Numbered from the stretch's first letter, positions 1 through 6,716 are shown. The stretch: DNA of 9,470 nt from Clostridia bacterium (GCA_017556565.1 JAFYMQ010000146.1:1-9470); one strand, 5' to 3'. Program-made: numbers and translations. Notes: a model not told the origin generated them from the sequence alone.

Positions 1-728
1 AGCGCCTCAAGATATCCGGGTGCGCTGCCCGGCTGAATGTCTCTGCCATCGAGGAAACAATGTACTCTTGTGCGGGCATTATGCTGCGCACACATCTCCA
101 GCAGAGCGTACAGATGGGTTATATGACTGTGCACGCCGCCGTCAGACAGCAGACCCATCAGATGTACGGTCTTGCCATGCTTTATGGCATCGGCGAGCAC
201 GGGATTTTCAAAAAACGAGCGGTCGCGGATGGCTTTGTTGATGCGTGTCAGATCCTGATACACAACTCTGCCGGCGCCTATATTGGAGTGGCCAACCTCA
301 CTGTTGCCCATCTGTCCGTCGGGAAGACCGACAGCCTCACCCGATGCATCCAGCAGCGTGCAGGGAAAAGAGCTCTGCAGATACTGCATATTGTGGGTGT
401 TGGAGTTTGCGATGGCGTTGCCGGCGCCGCGAGGCTGCACGCCCCATCCGTCCAGGATCATAAACACCAGCGGCGCTTTGCTCCTGCGGGGGGAGTGGTC
501 GTGCATCACGGTATTATCCTGCATAGCAGTCTGCTCACCCATCAGCCAATCCTCCTGTGAGATTATATTGTGTGTATCGGTCCACAGCCCTTTTTCGGTA
601 GTGCAGACCGCCTGTTCCTCAGGCTCGGGGCCGCGGCCTTTGCCGCCGAAATCATAGCGGTTCTTGGCAAGCCCCTTGTCCCTGAGAAGCTTTTCGTATA
701 TGCGTCTTGTATCTTCTGTGCTGCTCAT
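1..728 (-). CDS. gpmI: 2,3-bisphosphoglycerate-independent phosphoglycerate mutase, N-terminal part (runs off the left edge)
   Basis: Interconverts 3- and 2-phosphoglycerate in lower glycolysis; a cytoplasmic, Mn-dependent enzyme of the alkaline phosphatase superfamily. Counting from the ATG at 542, the frame shows the metal-binding LDGWG (Asp31), the phospho-acceptor serine in [14 protein letters not shown] (Ser81, 50 residues after the Asp as in the family), the SDGGVHSH block (133-140) and FLDGRD (163-168). Only about 180 residues of a usual ~510 are inside the window. The start is uncertain. The ATG at 542 has a perfect AGGAGG 8 bases upstream and gives a normal-looking N terminus. However, the same frame stays open without a stop back to an ATG at 728 that overlaps the tpiA stop codon (TAATG), adding 62 residues with coding-like codon use but no visible ribosome site. 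Third gene of the pgk-tpiA-gpmI operon. Identity is sure; the start is not. Confidence 0.93.
   Translation of the reverse strand, partial: MSSTEDTRRIYEKLLRDKGLAKNRYDFGGKGRGPEPEEQAVCTTEKGLWTDTHNIISQEDWLMGEQTAMQDNTVMHDHSPRRSKAPLVFMILDGWGVQPRGAGNAIANSNTHNMQYLQSSFPCTLLDASGEAVGLPDGQMGNSEVGHSNIGAGRVVYQDLTRINKAIRDRSFFENPVLADAIKHGKTVHLMGLLSDGGVHSHITHLYALLEMCAQHNARTRVHCFLDGRDIQPGSAPGYLEA
551..556 (-). promoter_or_regulatory. Shine-Dalgarno AGGAGG for the shorter gpmI start
   Basis: A perfect AGGAGG lies 8 bases before the ATG at 542. It falls inside the open frame that continues upstream to the ATG at 728, so it is either the true gpmI ribosome site or an internal second start. The ATG at 728 has no comparable site in front of it. 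Confidence 0.65.
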
Positions 729-1492
729 TACTTGGTAGCTGCGACAATGGCGGCAAAAGCTTCGGGCTTGAGAGATGCGCCGCCGATGAGACCACCGTCA
801 ATGTGGGGCATAGCAAGAAGTGCGGGTGCGTTTTCTTCGTTCATGCTGCCGCCGTAGAGGATGGATGTGCCGCGGGAGGGACGTGCGCCGTACTTTTCAC
901 GCAGGCAGGCACGTATAGCCTTGCAGACTTCGTTTGCGTCTTCCGGGGTAGCGGTCTTACCGGTGCCGATTGCCCAGACAGGCTCGTATGCAAAGACGAC
1001 TTTGCGGAAATCATCGGCATCGAGGCCATAAACCGCACTTTTGACCTGAATACGGATCTGCTCTTCGGTAATGCCCATTTCGCGCTGCTCCTCGGTCTCG
1101 CCTACACAGATGATGGGGCGGAGGCCTGCACGGATTGCAGCGGCAACCTTCTTGCGGACTATCTCGTCGGTCTCGCCGAACATACTGCGGCGCTCGGAAT
1201 GACCGATGATAACGTACTTTGCGCCTGCGTCATACAGCATCTGTGCAGAAACCTCACCGGTAAAAGCTCCGGTATCTTCATAGTGGCAGTTCTGACCGCC
1301 TACAGCGATTCTGCTCTGACGGAGTACGCGCTTGACTATAGTAAGGTCGATTGCGGGAACACAAAGAACGACCGATGTATCTTTGGCACTGGAACACTTG
1401 AGCATCGCAGTCGTCAGCTTTTTTGCCTCCGAGGGGTTGATGTTCATCTTCCAGTTTGCGGCTATTATGGCTTTGCGGTAACGTCTGTCCAT
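728..1492 (-). CDS. tpiA: Triosephosphate isomerase
   Basis: Interconverts dihydroxyacetone phosphate and glyceraldehyde-3-phosphate in glycolysis; a cytoplasmic TIM barrel. The 254-residue length is normal. All active-site elements are visible: NWK near the N terminus (Asn13, Lys15), the electrophile His98 in IIGHSERR, the catalytic base Glu170 in [11 protein letters not shown] with the flexible phosphate-gripping loop 6 (about 173-180), and the phosphate contacts YGGSM (213-217) and GGLIGGASL (233-241). The start codon lies 5 bases after the pgk stop. A GGAGG at 1506-1510, inside the end of pgk, sits 13 bases upstream, slightly farther than ideal. Its stop overlaps a possible gpmI start by one base (TAATG). 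Cotranscription with pgk is near certain. No missing residues or frame problems are seen. Confidence 0.98.
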   Translation of the reverse strand: MDRRYRKAIIAANWKMNINPSEAKKLTTAMLKCSSAKDTSVVLCVPAIDLTIVKRVLRQSRIAVGGQNCHYEDTGAFTGEVSAQMLYDAGAKYVIIGHSERRSMFGETDEIVRKKVAAAIRAGLRPIICVGETEEQREMGITEEQIRIQVKSAVYGLDADDFRKVVFAYEPVWAIGTGKTATPEDANEVCKAIRACLREKYGARPSRGTSILYGGSMNEENAPALLAMPHIDGGLIGGASLKPEAFAAIVAATK

Positions 1493-1497
1493 TTTGT

Positions 1498-2676
1498 TTA
1501 TTTATCCTCCAAGCAAGCTACACCGGGCAGGGTTTTTCCCTCCAAAAACTCGAGAGATGCACCGCCGCCGGTGGATATGTGATCTATTTTGTCTGCAAGA
1601 CCCATTATCTCAACAGCAGAGGCGCTGTCGCCGCCGCCGATTATAGTGAATGCCTTGCTGTCTGCCATAGCCTGAGCTATAGCGCGTGTACCATGGCTGA
1701 AATTGCTCATCTCAAATACGCCGGCAGGGCCGTTCCATACAACGGTGCCGCTGTTTGCGATGATCTCGGAAAAAGCCTGTGCAGTCTCAGCACCGGTGTC
1801 CATGCCTTCCCAGCCGTCGGGGATCTGACCGGCTTTGACGGTCTTGTAGTTGGCATCGTTGCTGAAGCTGTCTGCCACCACGTTGTCAATGGGCAGACGG
1901 AGCTTGCCGCCGGCCTTGCTCACAAGCTCTTTGAGTGTATCGATCTTGGTGTCGTCACAGATGGAAGTGCCGATGCTGCCGCCCATAGCCTTCTGGAAGG
2001 TGTATGCCATACCGCCCACGATGAGCACGTTGTCGCATTTGGGAAGCAGATTTTCGATAAGAGCCAGCTTGTCGGCTATTTTGGAGCCGCCCAGCACAGC
2101 GGTAAAGGGACGTGCGGGAGCTGCCAGCGCGCCGCCCAGAACGTCAAGCTCGCGCTCCATCAAAAAACCGCAGTAGGAGGGCAGATACTTGCTGACACCC
2201 TCGGTAGATGCGTGTGCGCGGTGAGCCGCACCGAATGCATCGTTGACAAACAGGTCAACACCCTCTGCCAGAGCCTGAGCAAACTCGGGGTCATTTTTCT
2301 CTTCGCGCTTGTCAAAACGCACGTTCTCCAGCAGCACAGCCTGACCGGGCTTGCAGCTTGCTTTGAGAGCCTTTGCGCTTTCGCCGATAACGTCGTCTGC
2401 CAGCTTGACCTCCTGGCAGAGCAGCTCACTCAGGCACTTGGCTACGGGAGCCAGAGAGTACTTGGGGTTAACCTCGCCCTTGGGTCTGCCCATATGGGAA
2501 CAGAGGATGACTGCGGCATTGTTATCAAGCAGATAACGGATGGTAGGCAGTGCAGAAACTATGCGTCTGTCGTCCTGTATAACAGAGTCCTTCATAGGGA
2601 CGTTGAAATCACATCTTACGAGAACTTTCTTGCCCTCGACACTAATATCACGGGGAGTCTTTTTGGAATAATTCAT
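1498..2676 (-). CDS. pgk: Phosphoglycerate kinase
   Basis: Transfers the acyl phosphate of 1,3-bisphosphoglycerate to ADP, the first ATP-yielding step of glycolysis; a cytoplasmic two-domain monomer. The 392 residues match the family. N-domain substrate motifs are VRCDFNVP (20-27), SHMGRPKG (60-67), Arg120 in LLENVRF and Arg153 in HRAHAS. The C-domain nucleotide motifs are GGSKIADK (196-203), WNGPAGVFE (314-322), GGGDS (347-351) and STGGGASLEFLEGK (368-381). The start at 2676 is set by AAGGAGG at 2684-2690, 7 bases upstream. It is the first gene of its operon, with a clear promoter at 2706-2734 and a cre at 2752-2765. Transcription continues into tpiA; no terminator lies between them. Confidence 0.98.
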   Translation of the reverse strand: MNYSKKTPRDISVEGKKVLVRCDFNVPMKDSVIQDDRRIVSALPTIRYLLDNNAAVILCSHMGRPKGEVNPKYSLAPVAKCLSELLCQEVKLADDVIGESAKALKASCKPGQAVLLENVRFDKREEKNDPEFAQALAEGVDLFVNDAFGAAHRAHASTEGVSKYLPSYCGFLMERELDVLGGALAAPARPFTAVLGGSKIADKLALIENLLPKCDNVLIVGGMAYTFQKAMGGSIGTSICDDTKIDTLKELVSKAGGKLRLPIDNVVADSFSNDANYKTVKAGQIPDGWEGMDTGAETAQAFSEIIANSGTVVWNGPAGVFEMSNFSHGTRAIAQAMADSKAFTIIGGGDSASAVEIMGLADKIDHISTGGGASLEFLEGKTLPGVACLEDK

Positions 2677-2705
2677 AAAATAGCCTCCTTTAATGTACTC
2701 AAACT

Positions 2706-2734
2706 ATTATACAACTTTGAGCAGGAAATATCAA
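2706..2734 (-). promoter_or_regulatory. Sigma-A-type promoter of the pgk-tpiA-gpmI operon
   Basis: Read on the minus strand, a -35 TTGATA (2734-2729) is followed after exactly 17 bases by a perfect -10 TATAAT (2711-2706). Transcription should begin near 2699, giving a short leader of about 22 bases with the pgk ribosome site. The next strand-matched gene upstream is not in view, so this is likely the operon's main promoter. Confidence 0.85.
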
Positions 2735-2751
2735 GCAAAAATTAAGAAAAA

Positions 2752-2765
2752 TGTAAACGCTTACA
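2752..2765. promoter_or_regulatory. cre site (CcpA operator) upstream of the pgk promoter
   Basis: The 14 bases TGTAAACGCTTACA match the Bacillus cre consensus TGWAANCGNTNWCA at every position and form a near-perfect palindrome. The centre is about 59 bases upstream of the predicted pgk start site, beyond the -35 box. In Bacillus, cre sites in about this place mediate activation (ackA, pta), while sites in or after the promoter repress. I infer sugar-induced activation of lower glycolysis. Another LacI-family regulator using the same motif cannot be excluded. Confidence 0.8.
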
Positions 2766-2865
2766 ATAAAAAGTTTATGTACTTTTTTGTTGTACAATCG
2801 GCTCTTGAAGTATGCCCTCAAAGTGCGTTTTGTACGCCTGAAAAGAACATATTTAATATACATGA

Positions 2866-2881
2866 TGTCCCTATGCGGACA
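2866..2881. promoter_or_regulatory. Inverted repeat TGTCC-N6-GGACA upstream of tdh
   Basis: A 5-base inverted repeat with a 6-base spacer lies 17 bases upstream of the tdh -35 box, centred near -60 from the predicted start. It is too short and has no T run to be a terminator; a regulator-binding site is possible. I do not recognise the motif, and a 5-base arm can arise by chance. Confidence 0.3.
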
Positions 2882-2898
2882 CAATCGGCAAAAAATCA

Positions 2899-2926
2899 TT
2901 GATTTTACGGCGTCAGGTGGTATAAT
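2899..2926 (+). promoter_or_regulatory. Promoter of the tdh-kbl operon, with extended -10
   Basis: TTGATT (2899-2904) lies 16 bases before a perfect TATAAT (2921-2926). A TG at 2918-2919 also makes it an extended -10 (TGGTATAAT). Transcription should begin near 2933, leaving a very short leader with GAGGTG (2935-2940) 8 bases before the tdh ATG. Confidence 0.8.
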
Positions 2927-2948
2927 TATAGTATGAGGTGATTTATTT

Positions 2949-3980
2949 ATGAAGATGAACGCATTGGTCAAGCTCAAACCCGAAAAGGGTCTTGTGCTTA
3001 TGCAGGTGGATAAACCTACACCCGGCCCCGGTGAAGTTCTTATAAAAGTACATAAAAGCGCAATTTGCGGCAGCGACGTGCATATCTACGACTGGAACGA
3101 CTGGGCAGCATCCCATGTCAAGCCTCCCATGGTCATCGGCCATGAGTACGTAGGTGAGATCGCCGAGCTGGGCGAGGGCGTTACTGATTATCAGATAGGC
3201 GAGCGCGTCAGCGGCGAGGGTCACATCACCTGCGGCAAGTGCCGTAACTGCCGCAGCGGCAATATCCAGTGGTGCAAGGATACCAATTCTGTCGGTGTTG
3301 ACAGAAACGGCGCATTTGCAGAGTACGTCTGCATTCCCGCTTCCAATGTTATCCGCATCCCCACCAATCTGCCCGAGGACGTTGTTGCCATGTTTGACGC
3401 AGTAGGCAACGCAACCCATACCGCGCTGATGTTCAATCTTATCGGTGAGGACGTTATCATCACCGGTGCAGGTCCCATCGGTATAATTGCCGCGGGTATA
3501 TGCAAATATGCAGGCGCAAGAAACGTTATCATCACCGACGTCAACGATTACCGTCTCGACCTTGCCAAGCGTATGGGCGCAACCGCAACCGTCAACATCG
3601 CAAGAGAGAGCCTTGAGGAGGCTATGAAAGCCGGCGGAATCGTCGAGGGCTTTGACGTTGGTCTTGAGATGTCGGGCAACGGCGGCGCATTCAACCAGAT
3701 GACCGGCGCAATGCGCAACGGCGGCAAGATCAGCCTGCTTGGTCTGGGCAATGCCCCCATCACCGTCAATATGAACAATATTATCGGCAAGGGTCTGACC
3801 CTGCAGGGCATCTACGGCAGAAAAATGGACAACTGGCACCAGATGGCATACATGGTACAGGGCGGACTTGATCTCAGCCCCGTTATCACCCACCGTTTCC
3901 ACTACACCGAGTTTGAAAAGGGCTTTGAGGCTATGCACAGCGGCATGAGCGGCAAGGTCATACTTAATTGGGAGGACTGA
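2949..3980 (+). CDS. tdh: L-threonine 3-dehydrogenase, zinc- and NAD-dependent
   Basis: Oxidises L-threonine with NAD+ to 2-amino-3-ketobutyrate in the cytoplasm, the first step of threonine breakdown to glycine. The 343-residue protein is a medium-chain dehydrogenase that resembles E. coli Tdh along its whole length as I recall that sequence. Catalytic zinc ligands are Cys40 (AICGSDVHIYDW) and His65-Glu66 (GHEYVGE). Four structural-zinc cysteines, 95, 98, 101 and 109, follow SGEGHITCG. The Rossmann motif is GAGPIG (173-178), and Asp197 in TDVNDYR suits NAD over NADP. GIYGR (287-291) and LDLSPVITHRF (307-317) are typical of Tdh and separate it from sorbitol or alcohol dehydrogenases. GAGGTG 8 bases upstream fixes the ATG at 2949; an in-frame ATG two codons later is less well placed. 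Only 3 bases separate it from kbl, in the same reading frame. Confidence 0.97.
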   Translation: MKMNALVKLKPEKGLVLMQVDKPTPGPGEVLIKVHKSAICGSDVHIYDWNDWAASHVKPPMVIGHEYVGEIAELGEGVTDYQIGERVSGEGHITCGKCRNCRSGNIQWCKDTNSVGVDRNGAFAEYVCIPASNVIRIPTNLPEDVVAMFDAVGNATHTALMFNLIGEDVIITGAGPIGIIAAGICKYAGARNVIITDVNDYRLDLAKRMGATATVNIARESLEEAMKAGGIVEGFDVGLEMSGNGGAFNQMTGAMRNGGKISLLGLGNAPITVNMNNIIGKGLTLQGIYGRKMDNWHQMAYMVQGGLDLSPVITHRFHYTEFEKGFEAMHSGMSGKVILNWED

Positions 3981-3983
3981 CAA

Positions 3984-5165
3984 ATGAGCAAAGGACTCGA
4001 AATATTCCAGCAGCGCATCGACGCAACACGCGATGCAGGTACATTCAAAAAAGAGCGCATCATCACAACACCCCAGCGCAGCTGCATCGATACCACCGAG
4101 GCAAGCAGCGGTATCAATATGTGTGCCAACAACTACCTTGGCTTGAGCAATGATCAGCGCCTGATCGATGCTGCAAAAGCCAGCTACGACAAGTGGGGCT
4201 TCGGTCTGTCCTCTGTCCGCTTTATCTGCGGCACTCAGGAGATCCACAAGCAGCTGGAGCGCGAACTGGCAGATTTTCTGGGTACAGACGACTGTATCCT
4301 GTACTCCTCCTGCTTTGATGCAAACGGCGGTCTGTTTGAGACTCTGCTGACCGAGCAGGACGCAGTCATCTCGGACGAGCTCAACCATGCATCCATTATC
4401 GACGGTGTCCGTCTGTGCAAAGCAAAGCGCTTCCGCTACAAAAACAACAATATGGAAGAGCTTCGCCGTTGCCTTGAAGAAGCAAAAGACTGCCGCATCA
4501 AGCTGATCGCAACCGACGGCGTATTCTCTATGGACGGCTTCATCGCCGACCTCAAGTCCATCTGCGATCTGGCTGATGAGTACGGCGCACTGGTCATGGT
4601 CGACGACAGCCACGCAGTAGGCTTTATGGGCGCACACGGCAAGGGCACACCCGAATACTGTGACGTTATGGGCAGAGTTGACATTATCACCGGTACTCTG
4701 GGCAAAGCTATGGGCGGCGCTTCCGGCGGCTACACCGCAGCAAGAAAAGAGATCGTCGGCCTGCTCCGTCAGTTCAGCCGTCCCTACCTGTTCTCCAACA
4801 CCCTGGCTCCCGCAATCTGCGCCGCATCTCTGGAGACCCTGCGCGTGCTGAGAGAGTCGGGCGAGGTCATCGCAAAGCTCCATGACAATACCAAGTATTT
4901 CAGAACCGAGCTCGGCAAGCTTGGCTTTACCGTTCCCGAGAGCGATCATCCCATCGTTCCCGTTATGCTGTTTGATGCCAAGGTCGCTCAGGAGTTTGCC
5001 GCACGCTGCCTGCAGAAGGGCGTTTACGTTGTAGGCTTCTGCTATCCCGTCGTACCTCAGGGCAAGGCTCGCGTACGTACCCAGGTATCCGCAGGCCACA
5101 GCCGCGAGGATCTGGACAGAGTCCTCAAAGTCTTTGCGGAAGTCAAGGCAGAAATGGGCATCTGA
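3984..5165 (+). CDS. kbl: Glycine C-acetyltransferase (2-amino-3-ketobutyrate CoA ligase)
   Basis: Cleaves 2-amino-3-ketobutyrate with CoA to glycine and acetyl-CoA, completing the Tdh route. Tdh and Kbl are known to work as a pair because the intermediate is unstable. The 393 residues form a fold-type I PLP enzyme of the alpha-oxoamine synthase family. Visible are ANNYLGL (48-54), the PLP-stacking His135 in [21 protein letters not shown] (Asp207 and His210), and the Schiff-base Lys241 in [12 protein letters not shown] and serine palmitoyltransferase share this fold; the coupling to tdh and the FICGTQ and SRPYLFSN blocks support Kbl. Ribosome site GGAGG (3971-3975) lies inside the end of tdh, 8 bases before the ATG. 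Codon choice is strongly biased, as in tdh, suggesting good expression. A strong terminator follows 28 bases after the stop. Confidence 0.96.
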   Translation: MSKGLEIFQQRIDATRDAGTFKKERIITTPQRSCIDTTEASSGINMCANNYLGLSNDQRLIDAAKASYDKWGFGLSSVRFICGTQEIHKQLERELADFLGTDDCILYSSCFDANGGLFETLLTEQDAVISDELNHASIIDGVRLCKAKRFRYKNNNMEELRRCLEEAKDCRIKLIATDGVFSMDGFIADLKSICDLADEYGALVMVDDSHAVGFMGAHGKGTPEYCDVMGRVDIITGTLGKAMGGASGGYTAARKEIVGLLRQFSRPYLFSNTLAPAICAASLETLRVLRESGEVIAKLHDNTKYFRTELGKLGFTVPESDHPIVPVMLFDAKVAQEFAARCLQKGVYVVGFCYPVVPQGKARVRTQVSAGHSREDLDRVLKVFAEVKAEMGI

Positions 5166-5193
5166 AAATCCGACCGATAATAATCATAATAAT

Positions 5194-5227
5194 AAAACTG
5201 TGCACAGAGCAATCTGCGCACAGTTTT
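5194..5227. terminator. Bidirectional intrinsic terminator between convergent kbl and deoC
   Basis: A 10-base stem (AAAACTGTGC pairing with GCACAGTTTT) continues past one A-C mismatch into a 4-base CAGA/TCTG stem closed by a GCAA tetraloop of the GNRA type. On the plus strand the stem ends in a T run (TTTTTATTTTG), serving kbl. On the minus strand it is followed by TTTTATTATTATTATG, serving deoC. Both operons end within 30 bases of it. Confidence 0.9.
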
Positions 5228-5235
5228 TATTTTGT

Positions 5236-6255
5236 TCAGTCTTTGTGTCTGAGATAGGGGATGAGACTCCTGTCAGGCTCGTTGCCGTGAGCCTTGTCAT
5301 ACTCCCACTTGAGCTCATAGACGTTAAAGTCCAGCAGCTGCTCCAGCTCCTGCTCGTCTATCTCGCCGCCCGAGTTGCGCAGAGCCATCAGCCTGTCATA
5401 CTCGTCGCGGCGGCGCTTGACCTCAAGTGCCACAGCCTTGTCACGCTCGTAGTGGGCTGCCATATAGTTGGATATCCGCTCGGTGCGCTCCCAGAAATCA
5501 GCCATGTCATTTTCGTCCTGCCAGCGCTTTTCCTCTTCGATCTCCTTTTGAGCAATGGATACGCTGCGGGAACAGCCTATGCGTGAGCAGCCTGCGAGAG
5601 CAAATGCACGGGCATCCTCAAGTGTGCGTATACCGCCTGCGGCTTTGATGCTGCAGCGCTCGCCTACGGTGTCGCGGATAAGCTTGATATCCTCAAGTGT
5701 TGCACCGCCGGTGCTGAAGCCCGTGGAGGTCTTGACGTAGTCAACGCCTGCCTCGGCACACAGCTTGGAGATATAGACCTTTTCCTCATCGGTCAGCAGG
5801 CAGCACTCGATAATGACCTTGAGTATCACGTGTCTGCCGCAGACAGAGACCATGCGTCTCAGCTCGTTTTCAAGCAGTACGGTGGAGCGCTGCTTGACCC
5901 AGCCGATATTGATGACCATATCTATCTCGTCAGCTCCCGCCATGATAGCGTCGCGTGCGGCAAATACCTTGGAATCGGTGCTCTCGTTGCCGTGGGGGAA
6001 GCCTATTACGGTGGTGATCCGTGTCTCTGCGCCGTTAAATAGCTTGCGGCGGCATACGGGTATCCAGCAGGGTGCAACGCAGACGGAAGCAAAGCCGAAC
6101 TCCAATGCCTCTTCGCACAGGGTAATTATCTGATCCTTGGTAGCGGCGGGATCCAGCAGGGTATGGTCTATTCTGGAACGCACGTTGATGCGCAGATTTT
6201 CGGGCAGCTGATCGGCGGGGGTATTGAGCAGGGTAATGTTGTAGTTTTCGTTCAT
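5236..6255 (-). CDS. deoC: Deoxyribose-phosphate aldolase with an extra C-terminal domain
   Basis: Splits 2-deoxyribose-5-phosphate into acetaldehyde and glyceraldehyde-3-phosphate, letting the cell use deoxynucleosides as carbon. Residues about 25-238 are a full DeoC TIM barrel: RIDHTLLDP (28-36), GADEIDMVINIG with Asp112, the Schiff-base Lys175 in YVKTSTGFSTGG, and Lys204 in IKAAGGIRT. DeoC is normally about 210-260 residues; this one has 339. The last ~100 (239-339) are highly charged, probably helical and unrecognised. Codon use continues smoothly into them, so this is not a misread stop. The start at 6255 is chosen because GGAGG (6263-6267) lies 7 bases upstream; an open frame back to 6309 overlaps the upstream gene and has no such site. 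The upstream gene ends 16 bases earlier, so the two are probably one operon. Confidence 0.93.
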   Translation of the reverse strand: MNENYNITLLNTPADQLPENLRINVRSRIDHTLLDPAATKDQIITLCEEALEFGFASVCVAPCWIPVCRRKLFNGAETRITTVIGFPHGNESTDSKVFAARDAIMAGADEIDMVINIGWVKQRSTVLLENELRRMVSVCGRHVILKVIIECCLLTDEEKVYISKLCAEAGVDYVKTSTGFSTGGATLEDIKLIRDTVGERCSIKAAGGIRTLEDARAFALAGCSRIGCSRSVSIAQKEIEEEKRWQDENDMADFWERTERISNYMAAHYERDKAVALEVKRRRDEYDRLMALRNSGGEIDEQELEQLLDFNVYELKWEYDKAHGNEPDRSLIPYLRHKD

Positions 6256-6271
6256 CGTGTTGCCTCCGAAC

Positions 6272-6646
6272 TCAGAGTGTGGGGGTGTAGCTCTTGAGCT
6301 TTGCCGCAAAATCGTCGGTGCTCAGCTTTTGCAGCTCAAAGCTTGCAAAATCCGCAGGTTTCATAAACACCGCCCATGCAGCCAGCATCTTCTTGTTGGC
6401 GTCCTTTTCAAAAGTGTTTGCGCCTGCACCGGATTTGTATATCATTATGTCCTCTTTTACCTTGAGCATGCAGGGGTATGCAACGGTTCTGCCAAACTGG
6501 CATGCCTCGATCCACATAGCCGATATACCCTCGGCGGCATTTTCGGCATAGTAGTAGCCTGCATCCTGACGTGCGCTGACTATCAGACCCTTGAGTCCGG
6601 GTGTGCGGCTGATTTCTCTGACCAGAGCGGGTGCGTAGGTTTTCAT
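6272..6646 (-). CDS. Unrecognised 124-residue protein upstream of deoC
   Basis: I do not recognise a family. The protein has no signal peptide, no membrane segment and only two cysteines (in IEACQFG and YPCMLKV). It looks like a small soluble alpha/beta protein: a basic helical start, then a strand-like GLIVSAR, an aromatic-rich QDAGYYYAEN, a second hydrophobic stretch, and a C-terminal part rich in Ala, Phe and Lys. It is a real gene by context: AAGGTGAT (6653-6660) lies 6 bases before the ATG, a near-consensus promoter lies just upstream, and deoC follows after 16 bases with its own ribosome site. A role linked to deoxyribose or nucleoside metabolism is only a guess from this pairing. Confidence 0.8.
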   Translation of the reverse strand: MKTYAPALVREISRTPGLKGLIVSARQDAGYYYAENAAEGISAMWIEACQFGRTVAYPCMLKVKEDIMIYKSGAGANTFEKDANKKMLAAWAVFMKPADFASFELQKLSTDDFAAKLKSYTPTL

Positions 6647-6687
6647 ATCATAATCACCTTTTTTATATCATATCAATCAATAAACTT

Positions 6688-6716
6688 ATTTTATCAACTA
6701 ATAGACCTGTTGTCAA
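6688..6716 (-). promoter_or_regulatory. Promoter of the small gene-deoC operon
   Basis: On the minus strand a perfect -35 TTGACA (6716-6711) is followed after 17 bases by -10 TAAAAT (6693-6688). Transcription would start near 6681, about 35 bases before the ATG at 6646. The -35 box lies only 4 bases before the spmA ribosome site on the other strand, so the two units share one compact control region. Confidence 0.8.

Noticed and set aside
60..560. 166-codon open frame on the plus strand at the left end
   Set aside because: Antisense to the N-terminal domain of gpmI, whose catalytic serine and metal-binding motifs are clear on the minus strand.
707..1582. 291-codon open frame on the plus strand across tpiA
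   Set aside because: A shadow of tpiA, which is complete with all catalytic residues on the opposite strand.
1456..2745. 429-codon open frame on the plus strand across pgk
   Set aside because: A shadow of pgk, which shows every family motif on the minus strand; this frame has no ribosome site and no recognisable motif.
2699..2977. 92-codon open frame on the minus strand across the pgk-tdh intergenic region
   Set aside because: It covers both promoters and the cre, has no ribosome site, and its Ile/Phe/Lys-rich make-up reflects AT-rich noncoding DNA.
2943..5099. 718-codon open frame on the minus strand, antisense to tdh and kbl
   Set aside because: It is codon-aligned with both genes, which share a frame. 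It stays open because they avoid the codons TTA, CTA and TCA. Its translation is Cys/Ala/His-rich with no recognisable motif, and tdh and kbl are beyond doubt.
6256..6309. Longer N terminus for DeoC starting at 6309
   Set aside because: It would overlap the end of the upstream gene and lacks a ribosome site; GGAGG sits correctly before the ATG at 6255.
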